64,000 nucleotides of DNA from the NCBI RefSeq assembly GCF_002994745.2, contig NC_037090.1, positions 34,956,001 to 35,020,000 of the forward strand, written 5' to 3'. Both the position numbers and the translations under genes were made by a program. The notes under the pieces were generated by a model. That model was not told the origin of the DNA, ran no database searches, and saw only the letters and a list, made by a program, of their open reading frames with translations. Source of the stretch: Rosa chinensis (lineage: Eukaryota; Streptophyta; Magnoliopsida; Rosales; Rosaceae). Positions 24,111 through 35,759 of the stretch are shown here, piece by piece. How positions within the stretch are numbered: position 1 is the first letter of the stretch; each line of letters starts with the position of its first letter.

Positions 24111-24396
24111 GGTATAATTGTTGTGTTATGGCTCGGTAGATGCTATGCGCAGCAATTGAAGCGCTGCCTTCAAACAACAGTGCTTGGTTTAAATCCGTTG
24201 TTTGTTAAGTTTTTCAGACAACAGAGTTCTAGTGTTTTCTGTTGTGTGAGAGTTAACTAGAAGACTTTATTTTTTCAAAAAAACCATTGTCTGATATCTG
24301 AGAAATCTGTTGTATGATCATTTCAACATGCATTTACCTAATGAACAGTAGTGACTAAATGGAAATAAAATTTGATGCAAACCATCAAATGAACTA
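24111..24396 (-). repeat. Inverted stray copy of the CACTA right subterminal region
   Basis: The reverse complement matches 20,880-21,165 almost base for base, including the ACAACAG-type motifs. The CACTA terminus itself is missing. It is either a fragment of a sister element or a product of aberrant transposition. Confidence 0.85.
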
Positions 24397-24901
24397 GACA
24401 CTGAGCTCAGTCCTCGTGAACCTGGCCTATTTAAATATTTACACAATTTGATAATTATATGTTAGGAGGTGTTAGCATCACTAGCTCGAAAACCTTCCTC
24501 TTCGTTAGAGAAAGTGAACGACCCAGAGCACAAACCCACCAGACTTTGTTGGCCCAATTGTGGTCCTGACAGCTAATTTTTTTTTTTTTGAACAATTGGA
24601 GCTGCAGAGGTACACGTGCAAAACGGGACAAAGGTCAACTCCTATATCTACAAAAATCTAACTTTAGACTACCTCTGCTTGGTACAATATCCATTTGAAT
24701 TAAGCATCTCGATCCTGTGCACTAATTAGGAGGATAGGCTCAGTAAAGTGACTACTTGAGGCCGTTAGGGTTCATGTTATAACACCTATTGCTATATGCT
24801 CCATGACATTTGGCATATAGCTTACCAAGCTAAAGTGCATTTGGTAAGCTATAGATGAAAATGCAAGTATTATCCCAGAGCATGCTTGTGCATCTTAGTA
24901 C
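24397..24901. other. Unassigned sequence
   Basis: No gene recognised. There is a T-run near 24,580. The following Tat block begins abruptly at 24,902. Confidence 0.3.
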
Positions 24902-26110
24902 AAACATATGCCAACAGTGGCTGAAAATCGTAAGGGCTTCAGATCTTCTGAAAATTTCTGGATTTCTGAGTCCTTGTCTCCGGAGGGGTAAGTGAAATGA
25001 TCGCTCTTCCTCTTTCTCTCTTCACCCTCCTCTGATCTGAGTCGCCATTGCTACCATTGGTACTAGAAGAGGAGGGAAGGAAATAATCCATCGCAACCCT
25101 TCCAATGAGTTGTCCTCCAGGATGGAGATGGTCATCAGAGCAGCGCGCGGCCTAGCTGCCTCAACTCCCTCAAGGGGAAAAACAGAAGCCTGTCCTTCAA
25201 ACCCTTGAGGTAAGGCGCCAAAGAAGAGCGTAGGGCCTCAAGTGGCCTTCCACCCTTCTTCATTTTGCTCCACGCGAGGGAATCTAAAGAGAGAGACTCC
25301 CTAGAATGTGGTACCCCGCGTTAGGAGCGCCGCGTGTTCTTCAGCCTAACTAGAACTGGTGAATCCCGTCAAGACTTTCTGGGGCCAAAGACATGCAGCT
25401 GGACCTGAGATTAGGCCATAAGGCCTACCCAGGAAATGAGATTAAGCCATAAAGCCTATGGATATAGAGGCTAAAAGCTTGGAAAGGAGATGGTTTCAAG
25501 AATAGGAGGAAGAGAAGTTGGGATTGCAAGACATTTTCTGGATGAATCATGGTTGCATGTATTTGCACTCCTACTATATAGGTATTTATAGGAGCCAACC
25601 TTAGTGGCCTCAACCCTTTGGTCTTGGCAGTTGAAGTAGATTCAACGCCTTCAATGGGGTCATTAAGGGAATTCAATGCTATGATCTCGGAAATGAACAA
25701 AACTGAAAACGCGTGGACAACGGAACAGTCTCCAAGGAGGTAACTGCTCCATTTCGAGTTTATCCCTTTGAAAACTGCTGTAAACAATTAAGGGGAAATA
25801 GTTATCGCTTTGCTATCTAAGAAGATAAAATAAAAATTTGGGCCAACAAAGTGGGCTAAATAGATAATTGATAATAATATTAATATTGTTCATACAAAAT
25901 AATGGGCCTACTAGAGGCCTAAAGTTTTCAGCCTGCATAAGTTAGGCGAAGGAAAAGTTGGTCCAGGATGAAACTCGCGTCAGCAGCAGCTTGTGCGGCC
26001 TGTTGGGCTGCCACACGGGTTTAGGCCACTATCTATGACAGCGCCTCGAAGGCGACTATGGGTTGTTCCAGTTGGGGTTCCTCAATGGCAAGTCTGGCCA
26101 TCACAGTGAT

Positions 26111-29100
26111 TCATTGGGCCTGAAGGTCCTGAATCTGGGACCGGAGATGGTTTCTCGCGAGCGTCAGCTCCCTGACGAGATTGGCCTGATCACCCAAAGA
26201 GTCGCGGGAGTTGTCCATCTGATGGGTCAGGGCCTGATAGTGGTCTTGGGTTTGCCTAGCCTGAGCAGTCGCGGCCGTCTTCTTGTTAAGCCATTGGGGG
26301 AGGTCCTGCAGCAGTTGGTCAATGTCAAGAAACTGAGCTTCAGTGGTGGCTCCCTCGCGATGAAGTACCCTCAGGTATTCCAAGACTCTTATGGGCACGC
26401 CAGGGGTCAGGATATCGGGGCCCAAGAGGCGACGAATGCCTTCTCTAGCTTCATCCACCACTCCAGTTGGGACGACTTCAAGCACACGAGCCAACCTTTC
26501 TAGCCTTGAAGGAGGCATAGGTGGTAGGTTGGGATCCACAGCGACAAGAGCCTCAAGAGGCTCCGTGACAGGAACTGCCTCCGGCACTGGTTCATGAGGT
26601 GATTCTTCCTCATCTTCAAGTACTTGGGGGGCAGGTTTCTGATCAACCCGGTTTCCACCATCCGGCTCAGCAGGGTTCTCAATAGAGATTTCCTCGGCAG
26701 CTACTGTCACTTCCTCATTAGGAGTGTCATTTTAATCCTGGAAGGAAGGGTTAGAATTTGTAAAAGGAATAAGGCGGAAGCCAGAATGGAAATATTTACA
26801 AGGAAACATACTTCTTCAATAGGTGACTAGCGGGGAATGTCAGTTATCGCATGTTCTTGAACAATCTCAAGAAGATTGGCTGGATCAGGCATGACCTACT
26901 CCATGATGGGGTTTGCTGTTGGTTCCTCGCGAGAGGTTTCTATAGGTGGCGCTCTTTCTTCAGTCTTAAGTGAGCTGTCATCCAGAATCTGCACCGGCAC
27001 CAGGGGTAGTTGCGGATCACTCGCGGTGCTAATTGGAGGTGGAAGATTGGTTGAATCAAGCCGCGCTTGGGTCTGACCAGTGGGCACTTGAGTAGAGGGT
27101 GCTCCGTCACCAGCAGTGGATGATCCTTCATCGATTAGCCTTAAGGGCCTATGACAGACCTGCAAGTAAGGAGCGTTATAGGCTCAGACATAACTATAGA
27201 ATGAGTATTTTGCTGTTGTGTTTAGTGTGAAGTACCAGTCGAAATGCGAGTGGTTCATTTTCCTCCCACGGGTCTGTCCGGGGGTCAGCTCGACTGCGTT
27301 TGCGGGCCAAAGCAGCGGCAAGCTGTCAGGTTCAAAAGAGAGTTAAGTTAGACTGTGGAGAAAATGTCGCAGTCTTAGACTCTGGGAGGAAAGTCCTTAC
27401 AGTTTGTGCGTCATCATCATCGGAAGAAGAGTCTTCAACTTCAGGATCTGTGGCTACAGCTTTCTGTTTGGCAGCCTGACCAGTGGCTGGAGAAGCATCT
27501 ACTGTGCCGCTGCCGGAAGGCTGAACACGTCCCTCCTACATGAAAGAAGAGTAAGGGGAAAAAGAGTGGAGTTAAAGTGGGAGAAGAAAATAAAAACATT
27601 CAAAGGGCAAGTTACCTCTTGTGGTGGCTCGAGGATAACAATGCCGGTTTGAGCAGGACGCGAGGCTCACACCTCTGCTTCAGGGAAGCGAGCAAGCAGT
27701 TCGGTATCAGCATCATAGGGATACCGCAGATCTTGGAAGATGGTTGCGAAGAGTTCATCATCCCGCTGTCTCCAGCAGTTGACAGAGACTTCTTCCCACC
27801 ATTGATCATAATCTTCGGAGGTCCCATCAACGGGAGCGAGGTTGTTGGCCCATTGAGGAAGATCAACCAATACAAGCATGCTTGGGGCTGGCGGAGGCCC
27901 AGTGGGGGGACCAATTCTGCGCCAGGAGGTGTTGTAGTTCCAAGCGTAAATGAGGGGGAATGGCACTAATTGAATCAGCCCGAGTTGGCGAGCAAAGTGA
28001 TTGGGCGCGTAAAGCTCATGACTGAGTTCTTCCGCGGCGAGCCTAATGTCTGAGTAGGAGATCGTGAGGCAAAAAGCCAAGCTCGCGCGATCACTATAAT
28101 CAACTTTCCCCGGAAGGAACCATTGCTCAAGAGGTGGCGGGAATCTCCTATTAATCACTAAATCGTGGGGCGGCATTTTGTGCAGGAGGTATAGATATGT
28201 AAAACACTCAGAATAGGGCCGGGATGTGTACCTTGCCTCGTGGCAGTGCCATCGGCCAAGAAGAGTGTCAGTTAGAGGTAGTGGCGGAATGTCGTCACGG
28301 CTGAAGAATGGAAAGTAAATTTGAATCCAGAAATCAAGAATCCAGAAGGGGCCTAAGATGTTAGTTTTGAAAGGATGCATGGTGGCCTGGTATAAAGTGC
28401 GGTAGAGGGCGCCCAAAACTGGTTGTCCAAGCCCTACGCGATGGCCGTTGTAGAGGGCCGTCGCGAGAGAAGTCCAAGGTCCAGTGGGCTTGTTAGTGGA
28501 GGTACAGGAGATGAACTTGCACAGCCAGTACTCCAGGAAGGCAATTCCTCCGGTCGCGTTGTGTTCTCCGCGGTAATGGGACAGCCACCGCGGGTAGGAG
28601 CCGCTATGAGAGCTGCAGCCTGTTTGAGCCATTGTCAAAGTGAAGGCGACAGAGTCAAATTGGCCATGGACGTAGGGCTAGCCGTCAATGGGTAACCCAG
28701 TAATCGTGAGGATGTCTAGCAGAGTGATGCCCATTTGGCTGAATCGAAAGTCAAAAGTGTTGGTGGCGGTGTTCCAAAAACAAAGAAAGGCAGCCAATGG
28801 TGAACGATTTCCACCGCGCGGAAGGTAAAAACAGAGATCAATGGTCTGAGTAATATCTACCGCATCCCAGCGAGCCAGATCTCGCGCTCGTGCTTCGCGA
28901 TACCATTAGAGCTCTGCAGCGTTGATGGTGGCGGGCCAATGCCCTATTTGGCTCTGTGCTGATGCGCACCCCAGCTAGTGAAATCTCCAGTTGTTCTTCT
29001 GAGGACCGGAATGGGTTGTCAGATGGGCAGGCCGTAGAGGGCGAGTGAGTAGTCCGGGATGGAATCTCGTGGTGAAGGGCCCAGTCTGGCATGGTGGTTT

Positions 29101-29237
29101 GGGAGTCTGAGAAGCAGAGGTCTTCGGACGATGGTATGAATGAAACAGCAGGCACCTACGCTTGTTCCCCAAGTATGGGCGGCTTTCTCGTTAAGTTCTT
29201 TTTCCTGATCGATGATCATCTTCTTTGGGGGAGCCAT
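26111..29237 (-). pseudogene. Antisense plant-mobile-domain gene of the Tat element, copy 2 (five exons)
   Basis: Exon 1, 29,237-27,616, starts MAPPKKMIIDQEKELN and carries the PMD (PF10536-type): LCFWNTATNTFDFRFSQMGI, then FLEYWLCKFIS, VLGALYRTLY and GPFWILDFWIQIYFPFF. It has frameshifts, a TAG near 28,679 and a TGA near 27,667; a GTGTGA donor at that TGA is an alternative exon end. Exon 2, 27,535-27,401 (45 codons), is acidic and serine-rich. Exon 3, 27,322-27,236 (29 codons), is basic. Exon 4, 27,159-26,812 (116 codons), is rich in Pro, Glu and Thr. Exon 5, 26,737-26,111 (209 codons), ends in a coiled-coil-like stretch. All introns after exon 1 are GT-AG and phase 0. Antisense PMD frames are known in Tat elements; their role is unknown. 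Nonsense changes show this copy is dead. Confidence 0.8.
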
Positions 29238-29502
29238 TTTTGGGTTTCTATAAAGAGGTGTATGGAGTAAGGAGTTTTCTGGGTTTAGGAGACTGGAAGG
29301 GTTTCTGATGTGATAAGTCTGAAGTGGCTGCGGGATTTAAATAAGAGATTTTGTGAGGGAAACCATACGACGAAAAGACGTTTTACAAAGCGAATGGACT
29401 CGACCCTTATTAATGGCCTCGTTTCAATCATTAGGCGTGTCGTTTTAAGTCCCCTTCAATCAGTTACTTCTCGCGGGCCTGATTTCGGGGCCTAGGGGGC
29501 AA
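29238..29502 (-). promoter_or_regulatory. Probable promoter region of the antisense PMD gene and polypurine tract
   Basis: This 265-bp gap separates the start of the antisense gene from the 3' LTR. It must hold at least part of the antisense promoter if the gene is transcribed independently. On plus, the polypurine tract CCTAGGGGGCA at 29,491-29,501 primes second-strand synthesis. No clear TATA box was identified. Confidence 0.4.
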
Positions 29503-30125
29503 TGTTTGAGCCCAAAAGTAATTTTGGCAAGATCGTTTAGGAGATTTAGCACAGCGGGCCGATACCTGCGGCCCAAAAATAAGCCTACTTGGGTTTGGGT
29601 TATAACTTCACTCATTCCGTGATCCATAAGGAAAATGAGCCCTTATTGGAATCAAGTAGCAGAGATCAAATAGGAAACTTCAATCAATAATCCTTCTATG
29701 GCAAGGAACAGTCGAAACTCTAGGTATAAATATCAGGTTTTAAGGACAAATTATAGACAATTCTTCAATCAACTAATCACACAGATTATCAAATCCTCTC
29801 CGGAGCAAACTACCTGCAACCTAGTTGCAAACCAGCTAGCTCCTCGCAACCCAGCGAAGCTAAAGTCACGCTTTAGCAAAACCCGTGCTTCCTCCAAACT
29901 TCCCAATTGAGTATCGATTCGGTGTCACGAAGAGATCACAACCAAAGCCCTTATCCATAAGGCAAGAAGTCCTTTTCCGAAAGGCATGGAGAAGAACCTG
30001 GTGACGAGGTTGGTGCTCTCCTCGTCCACGGCGTTTGATCAAGAAGTCAGGTCAAGGGATTCTCCGACGACTGCACCCAACGGTGCTGGCACGCCTGCGC
30101 ACACGATCAAAAGAGACAGTTTGCA
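29503..30125 (+). mobile_element. 3' LTR of the Tat element
   Basis: It begins TGTTTGAGCCC immediately after the polypurine tract. The 3' boundary is uncertain; several CA dinucleotides between 30,090 and 30,126 could end it. No second LTR copy is in the window for comparison. Confidence 0.6.
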
Positions 30126-30234
30126 CCCATACTAGTTTTGGAGCCAAACACTTAGGATAAGCTCAAGTGGCAATTCATTGAGCAGGGTATTGTATGAGGT
30201 TCAAATACCTTAAAACTTCAGTAAACTAATTATG

Positions 30235-31640
30235 CAGAGTGTGACCTCTACTACTTTTTCAGGTGATCGATTGTTAATGGAAAGCTCACTGAAAGTCTCA
30301 AACACTCTTCTGGGAGAGGGGATTCGACAAGGCAACCCTCTACCTCCTTATCTCTTTGTGCTCTGCATGGAAAAGCTATCTCACTTGTAAACTTGGCTGT
30401 TGAGGTTGGCCAATGGAGACCCTTGAGGGCTTCTCAATCCGGGCCTAAAACATCTTTATTCTTCACTATAATCTCTTTTTTTTCTCTGAGGCCTCAGTCA
30501 AGCAAGCTAGAAATTACGAGAAATGAATCGACATCTATTGTGGATCAGCAGGTAACACTGGTACTTTTGATAAGTCATTGATCCATTGTTCTCTTAATGT
30601 TAGAAGAGGTTCTGCTTCTGAAATAAGTAAGGTTTGTGGTTCCACCGTCACATCTGACGTTGGAAAGTACCTTGGCCTTTGATTCCTTCTCAAGGCACCA
30701 AAATACTTATGTCAATCTAGTGGACAAAGTATAGCTGGTAGGTTAACACTCATACAACCTGTAACATCCTCACTTCCTAGTTACGCCATGCAGACAGCTA
30801 AACTAATGCCTACCATTCGTCAATCTATCAATAGGCTAGATAGGAACTTCTTATGGGTGACGCTGTTGATTAGAATCACCTTACGTACTATAGTGGGACG
30901 TTGTTTGTAAACCAAAATGCAAGGGTGGCCTGGGTGTAAAGAGAAATGAAGATATGAATGGTTGCACAGGCAAGCTGGAGAATTATTCAAGGGGACTCTC
31001 AGCTTTGGTGTAACATTTTCCAAGAATAGTACCTTGGCCATTCTCTATGGGTTTTTGCTTGACCCCAATTATAAGTTATCTGGGAGTTCTTCAAGCACTT
31101 GCATCAGTATAGTTCTACGTACTAATTTGTTAAGGGGCAATTTAGCCTGGAGGCTTGGTTAACATTTGCTATACCAAGTTCTGGGTGGATAACTGGTCTG
31201 GAAGTGGTATCCTGAGTGATTTAGCTCTTAACAATGATTTTATTGATCCCTCGAATAGTATTGAAGGATATTTGAACAATTCTAGTTTGGATATCCACTT
31301 GGTTAATCCTTGCTTACCTCCTCATTCAGTGAAGCAAATTGTCTACATTCCCATTGATGTTTCTTGTAATGTGGTGATAAACTGAGCTGAAGTCATACTT
31401 AATCAACTGGTAAATACTCAGTTGCACCCGCCATGTGTTCTGATTCTAACAGCTCTACTGACACTCAATGGAAGCATATATGAGAGATTTTGGATTCTTA
31501 GTCAGTGTAGGTTACTCCCTAAGGGCAAAAATAAAGAGGCTGTCTGCATTTCCTAATTGTCCTTTTTGCCAAAATCTTCGAGAAGCAATCATGCATTTGC
31601 TTTTGTGACAAAGTTAGTTTGAGAAGCTGTTGGTGTTCCT
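30235..31640 (+). pseudogene. L1-type LINE, reverse transcriptase C-terminal part and zinc-binding region, decayed
   Basis: Plus-strand frames, shifted several times, give the L1 reverse transcriptase signature GIRQGNPLPPYLFVLCMEKL near 30,320, then SKVCGSTVTSDVGKYLG near 30,640, KPKCKGGLGVKRNEDMN near 30,910, and a zf-RVT style CPFCQNLREAIMHLLL near 31,550. The YADD-like motif region near 30,470 is degraded. The endonuclease, the first half of the reverse transcriptase and the RNase H are absent or unrecognisable. Confidence 0.8.
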
Positions 31641-33490
31641 TCAAGGATGCAAGATTCTTTCTCCTCAAGTTGGAAATTAACCAAGTCCAGCTTGAGCAAT
31701 TCGATTGGCACATCTACTTCTCCACGGCTCCTGCCGTTGTCTATCGAACTATAATTGATGATTTTTTTGGCTAGGCTTCCCTAGAGTGTTTTGCTCTGGC
31801 CATGCTAGCCATTCTGTTTCTATTGTTTTCCTTTTTGGGCAGTCTAGCCCTAATAGTACCCAGAGAGAAGGAAAAAAAAAAGTGTGAGCAAGAGCCACAA
31901 CATCTGTATTCAAAAGATACAAAATCGATTGAGACAATATCGCAAGTCTTTTAGGATTTACTGATTTTAGGGCAAAACACTTATCAAGTATATGGTAGTG
32001 TGCTGCTCTTGTAGAGGCTATACAATGGAAAGTTGGAAACCCAGAGGGGTCTAAAATGACTGACAATGTCCGAACTTGTTAATATTATAGTTAAGATAAA
32101 AGATAATATTATGATCTTATGATTAAAGAGAGAGATTACATTGTTGGGGAGAAGCATAATCACATATTAATTACATTCAATAAGAAAGTACATGGACAGC
32201 AACGAATTCTGTTTCCACTAACAAAAATAGAAGCACATAGTCAACACCAAAAACTGTTTATCCAATCTTGCGATCTCCAGCTAGTAAGGCCAAAAACCAC
32301 CTCCGTCAGGCTTCTTTACGAGAATCTGACTATATTCCGGCCGCGACGTCTGCAACCATTAACACAAGTGTTCAGATTGCAATTTATGAAAAACAATTAA
32401 AACATTTTAATTGAAGAACCACCAAAATGGGAAGGAAATGAGATATGCCACTATTGTGCAATGCCTACTATCTGAGGATGGAATAGAACTGTCCATATAT
32501 CAGAACATTAAGAAGCCACTAAAAGCAGGTTGAAACAGACAAAAAAAAAAAAAGGATTCTTTAATAGAGCGCTTCTCTATATCACAAAATATAATCATAG
32601 CCACTTCAATCCTCGGGCAATATGATGCAAGAGGGTATAATAATAACGGAAAATAGAAAGCAAAATAAGCCCATATATCATGTGACATTTAACTACAGTA
32701 TTGTGTCCTCAATATCTGAGATCAGCATCTCTAGGTATAGCGTCACCAGTCCAGTTTATCTTGTCTACAATTTTCTACCATTACTTAGCTTCCTAGACGC
32801 AAATGCCTACGCTCTTTCATTGCTTATGTCAAACCCCCTTGGCTATAATCATCCAATGGATTTGTCACTGTTGCTCTATTTATTAACAATGTAGCTCCTA
32901 TAAAAGATTACGATCGGAATTCTCTTAAGTAAAGAATTTGCAGTTAGAAGATCTACCCGGACATAATAGAACAAACCGTTTAAACAGTTACAACCTAACT
33001 GCTATGAAGAGTTTGATGGGAATCAAGGGTTGGGAGATTTAACCATGTGTTCCTCCAGGACATTGAGTCAGATACTCAACTTTTTAATAACATGGTGGAT
33101 TTCTTCAATATACATCTTTTATCAATACTATGTTTACTAATTAACACTATTTAGCTTTTACTAATTTACCCATAAGAGGAAGAAACTGGGTCTTCAAAAG
33201 AAATGCCTTGAGAAAAGGCAGATGTAGAGAACATTATTGGCAAAGTCAACCAACAAACTAACAAAATACAGGAAACTGTAATATTCATTTATCTGCAAGA
33301 TTAACATAACACATGAGATGATTTAAGAACAGAAACAGCATCAGTTCTACAATGAAAATTTAATTTGAAGCCATAGCAGAAAATAATAAGAACTTGGAAA
33401 TCTAGAAGGATGGATGATAAAGAGGATACAAAGGTTAAGAGATATAATCAAGAAACCAAGCAAAAAACAACTAGAAGAGAGAGCAGAAAA
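31641..33490. other. Unassigned sequence
   Basis: AT-rich, with no coding sequence or repeat recognised. Open frames at 32,119-32,400 and 32,622-32,894 have no motifs. It may include intron or downstream sequence of the minus-strand gene at 35.7 kb. Confidence 0.3.
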
Positions 33491-33496
33491 CAGGAG

Positions 33497-33590
33497 TACT
33501 TAGAAGATCGTTGAAAATGATGGAAGTGACTATGAAGAAAAGAACAAAGAGGATTTCAAATTCTGCAAACCTAAATGCTACAGTTTCTGG
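33497..33590 (-). pseudogene. Decayed duplicate of exon 1 of the 35.5-kb membrane protein gene
   Basis: On minus this stretch reads FRFAEFEILFVLFFIVTSII then FNDLL, against FRFAEFEILFVLFFVIAFII then FKDL in the gene at 35,554-35,703. The donor is destroyed (CTAAGT instead of GTAAGT), and the basic N-terminus is not recognisable. The transmembrane stretch is the best-preserved part. It lies about 2 kb downstream of the parent exon in the same orientation, as expected for an old tandem duplication. Confidence 0.8.
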
Positions 33591-34124
33591 TGTTTTAAAT
33601 AACAGAAAACAGTCATTCCGCAAGCATCAACTTCAATTAATTTCTGCAGGAGCTTTAACATCGACCATTGGGGACACTGAGTAAAGTGCATTGCACCCAA
33701 TCAGGTTCTAAAAACGTTTTCATATGTCAGAAAAGTTTAGCATAATTTTGAAGAGCGAGAACATAGGTGATTAGGAGAAACATTGTTAGAATTGCCAGAA
33801 AAAAAAAACAACCATTCACTGATAAGGGATCAGATACATTTACATATCAACAACAGAAGCGGATTAGGTCGATCCATTGCTAGAATTGAATTTATATTTG
33901 TTATTCCCAAATCTAGTGTCCCCAATTTGGCAGACAATACTATTCAAAACATATCAGAGGATGTTGACAATGAGCTATAGCTCAGGTGGTTTAGTAGTTC
34001 AATACGACAATTATTACTTTCAGACTATACATATAGAGAATACTTGGAACACAGATATACCTACTGAAACTTCTCCCTTACTTAAAACCCCTCCTAAAAC
34101 AGTCTCTACTCCCAATATCCAAAA

Positions 34125-34925
34125 GTTGAAAAGGTTACACTACTGAAAGGTGTACTCCAATTTTAGTGAATAAACATGCAAGCTAAAACGACACTTATAT
34201 TGGAAACCACCAACAATATAGGCCTACATACTTTATTCCACTCGCCCTTCATCCCAGCGTATACCAGGGCCTCAAGATCAAGCAACATTTCAAATTCAAA
34301 TGTAAATAAATCTCAAGGGTCAGGTTGACCACTCAAAGCAACAGCTTGTAGAAAATATGGATATAACTCTTAACTGTCATATAAATTTTAAAAACATCAA
34401 AAAAGACCATTTCACTTTTGAAAAATACAGGACAACATGATAAAGAATGGGAAACTCATTCGGGCTCAAGGTACCCTGTACTTTTCTCTGACAACCCGGA
34501 ACGTTTCTTCCCATAGGTTCTCTATTCTTCATGACTTCCACAAAATGCAAAGATGAATCTTAAAATAGATATCTCATTCTCTCTTCCCACTTTGCTTCTT
34601 TCAGATATATTTCTCACCAGAAAGCTTGATTCCAATTATCCCCTCAAGATCCCCACACATACAGCAGATACAAGAAGAGGACGATGAGGGAAAGGATGTG
34701 GGAGAGCCTTGAAATGGCTGTTTGGGGAAGGTAAAAATCAAAAGAATTAACAGTCTAATGTGACACTCAATGAATAGGACTTGGCTTTTATTGGTTCATT
34801 TGTTTCACTAAAGCAATCAACTGTAAAGTGCAGCTCGTAGTGGTCGTAAAATGTTAGAAAGACACAAATTAAATAAATAAATAGAAATGATGGCATCTAT
34901 TTCTGTGTATGAGAAAGCATTCAAA
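34125..34925 (+). repeat. Segment duplicated at 7,877-8,665
   Basis: Near-identical pair, same orientation. It lies between the decayed exon copy (33.5 kb) and exon 1 (35.55 kb) of the minus-strand membrane protein locus, so it is probably the source and the 7.9-kb copy the derivative. Confidence 0.8.
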
Positions 34926-35553
34926 CACGCACAGTACCTATCCATTTCCAAAAGACACATTTAGATACACTCATATTTCAGCCCATTTCTTACGACTGTT
35001 TCAAACAACACTAACTTTCTTAAAAACATAAACCGGAGGATGTTAAACTCAGGCTTCCGCTTCTATCCTGAGGGAAGAAGAAAGAAAACTACACCATAAT
35101 AAACAACAAATTCAACTAAAAAAGCACTGTTATCAAACTATCCGAAATCAACTTCACTAGCCTAGCTCCTTGTCGAAAATTGTCTACAGTTACTTGGCCT
35201 CCCAGAAATACACATGCCCAGGCTCCTCCCATTTTAGCTAAAATCACACTAACTAGATAGCTCCTACAGTAGACTGACTGAAATACTCTTAAATAAGAAT
35301 TCTGCAGTTGCAAGCAGAAATTCCCCTATGAACAGCGATTTACAGAGCGAAACAAAAACCCTAACTGGTAAAAAAGTCAAGGTCTATGATATAACCAATC
35401 TGAGTCAGAATGACTCCATTTACAGTTGGATTGATCCTCAAATATTAAGCTCTGATCCTAACCAAACAAATTGCAAGAATTCACATATCCACATGAAATG
35501 ATGAATCCATATACAGAATCATCAAAATTGATCAACAAGGAAGAAGTACTTAC

Positions 35554-35703
35554 GAGATCTTTGAAAATGATGAAGGCGATAACGAAGAAGAGCACGAACA
35601 GAATTTCAAACTCGGCGAATCTGAAGAAGCTAAAGACCGAGTTGACAGTCCGAGTCAATGCAGACTCGTCGTCCTTTTTCCTGCTTCCGACTCGCTTCGC
35701 CAT
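35554..35703 (-). CDS. Small single-pass membrane protein, first coding exon
   Basis: Exactly 50 codons on minus, from ATG at 35,703 to a GTAAGT donor at 35,553, ending in phase 0. It reads MAKRVGSRKKDDESALTRTV, a short linker, FFRFAEFE, then a strong transmembrane helix ILFVLFFVIAFIIF and KDL. A basic N-terminus followed by a single hydrophobic helix suggests a small organelle or endomembrane protein. An in-frame ATG at 35,724 would add seven residues; I prefer the second because MAKR starts the conserved-looking part. I recognise the type as a conserved plant protein without a named function. The following exon was not identified. A decayed exon copy (33.5 kb) and an exon-end fragment (11.5 kb) show this locus has been duplicated repeatedly. 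Confidence 0.65.
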
Positions 35704-35759
35704 CTTGTTCTTGCCTTCTCCCAATTACTTCTGCTTCCTCCTCTCTTGCCTCATTTGCT

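Larger units (their letters stand above)
24902..30125 (+). mobile_element. Tat-lineage Ty3 LTR retrotransposon, 3' region with 3' LTR (copy 2)
   Basis: Homology to copy 1 runs from 24,902 (equivalent to 3,471) past the point where copy 1 breaks. In plus orientation it contains the non-coding spacer, the antisense PMD gene (26,111-29,237), a polypurine tract CCTAGGGGGCA at 29,491, and a 3' LTR starting TGTTTGAGCCC at 29,503. Pol is absent, so the copy is 5'-truncated at about 24,902. It fixes the layout of the whole element: pol, spacer, antisense gene, polypurine tract, LTR. Confidence 0.85.

Noticed and set aside
26063..27969. Plus-strand open frames over the PMD gene
   Set aside because: They are shadows of the antisense exons; the minus strand carries the recognisable domains and splice sites.
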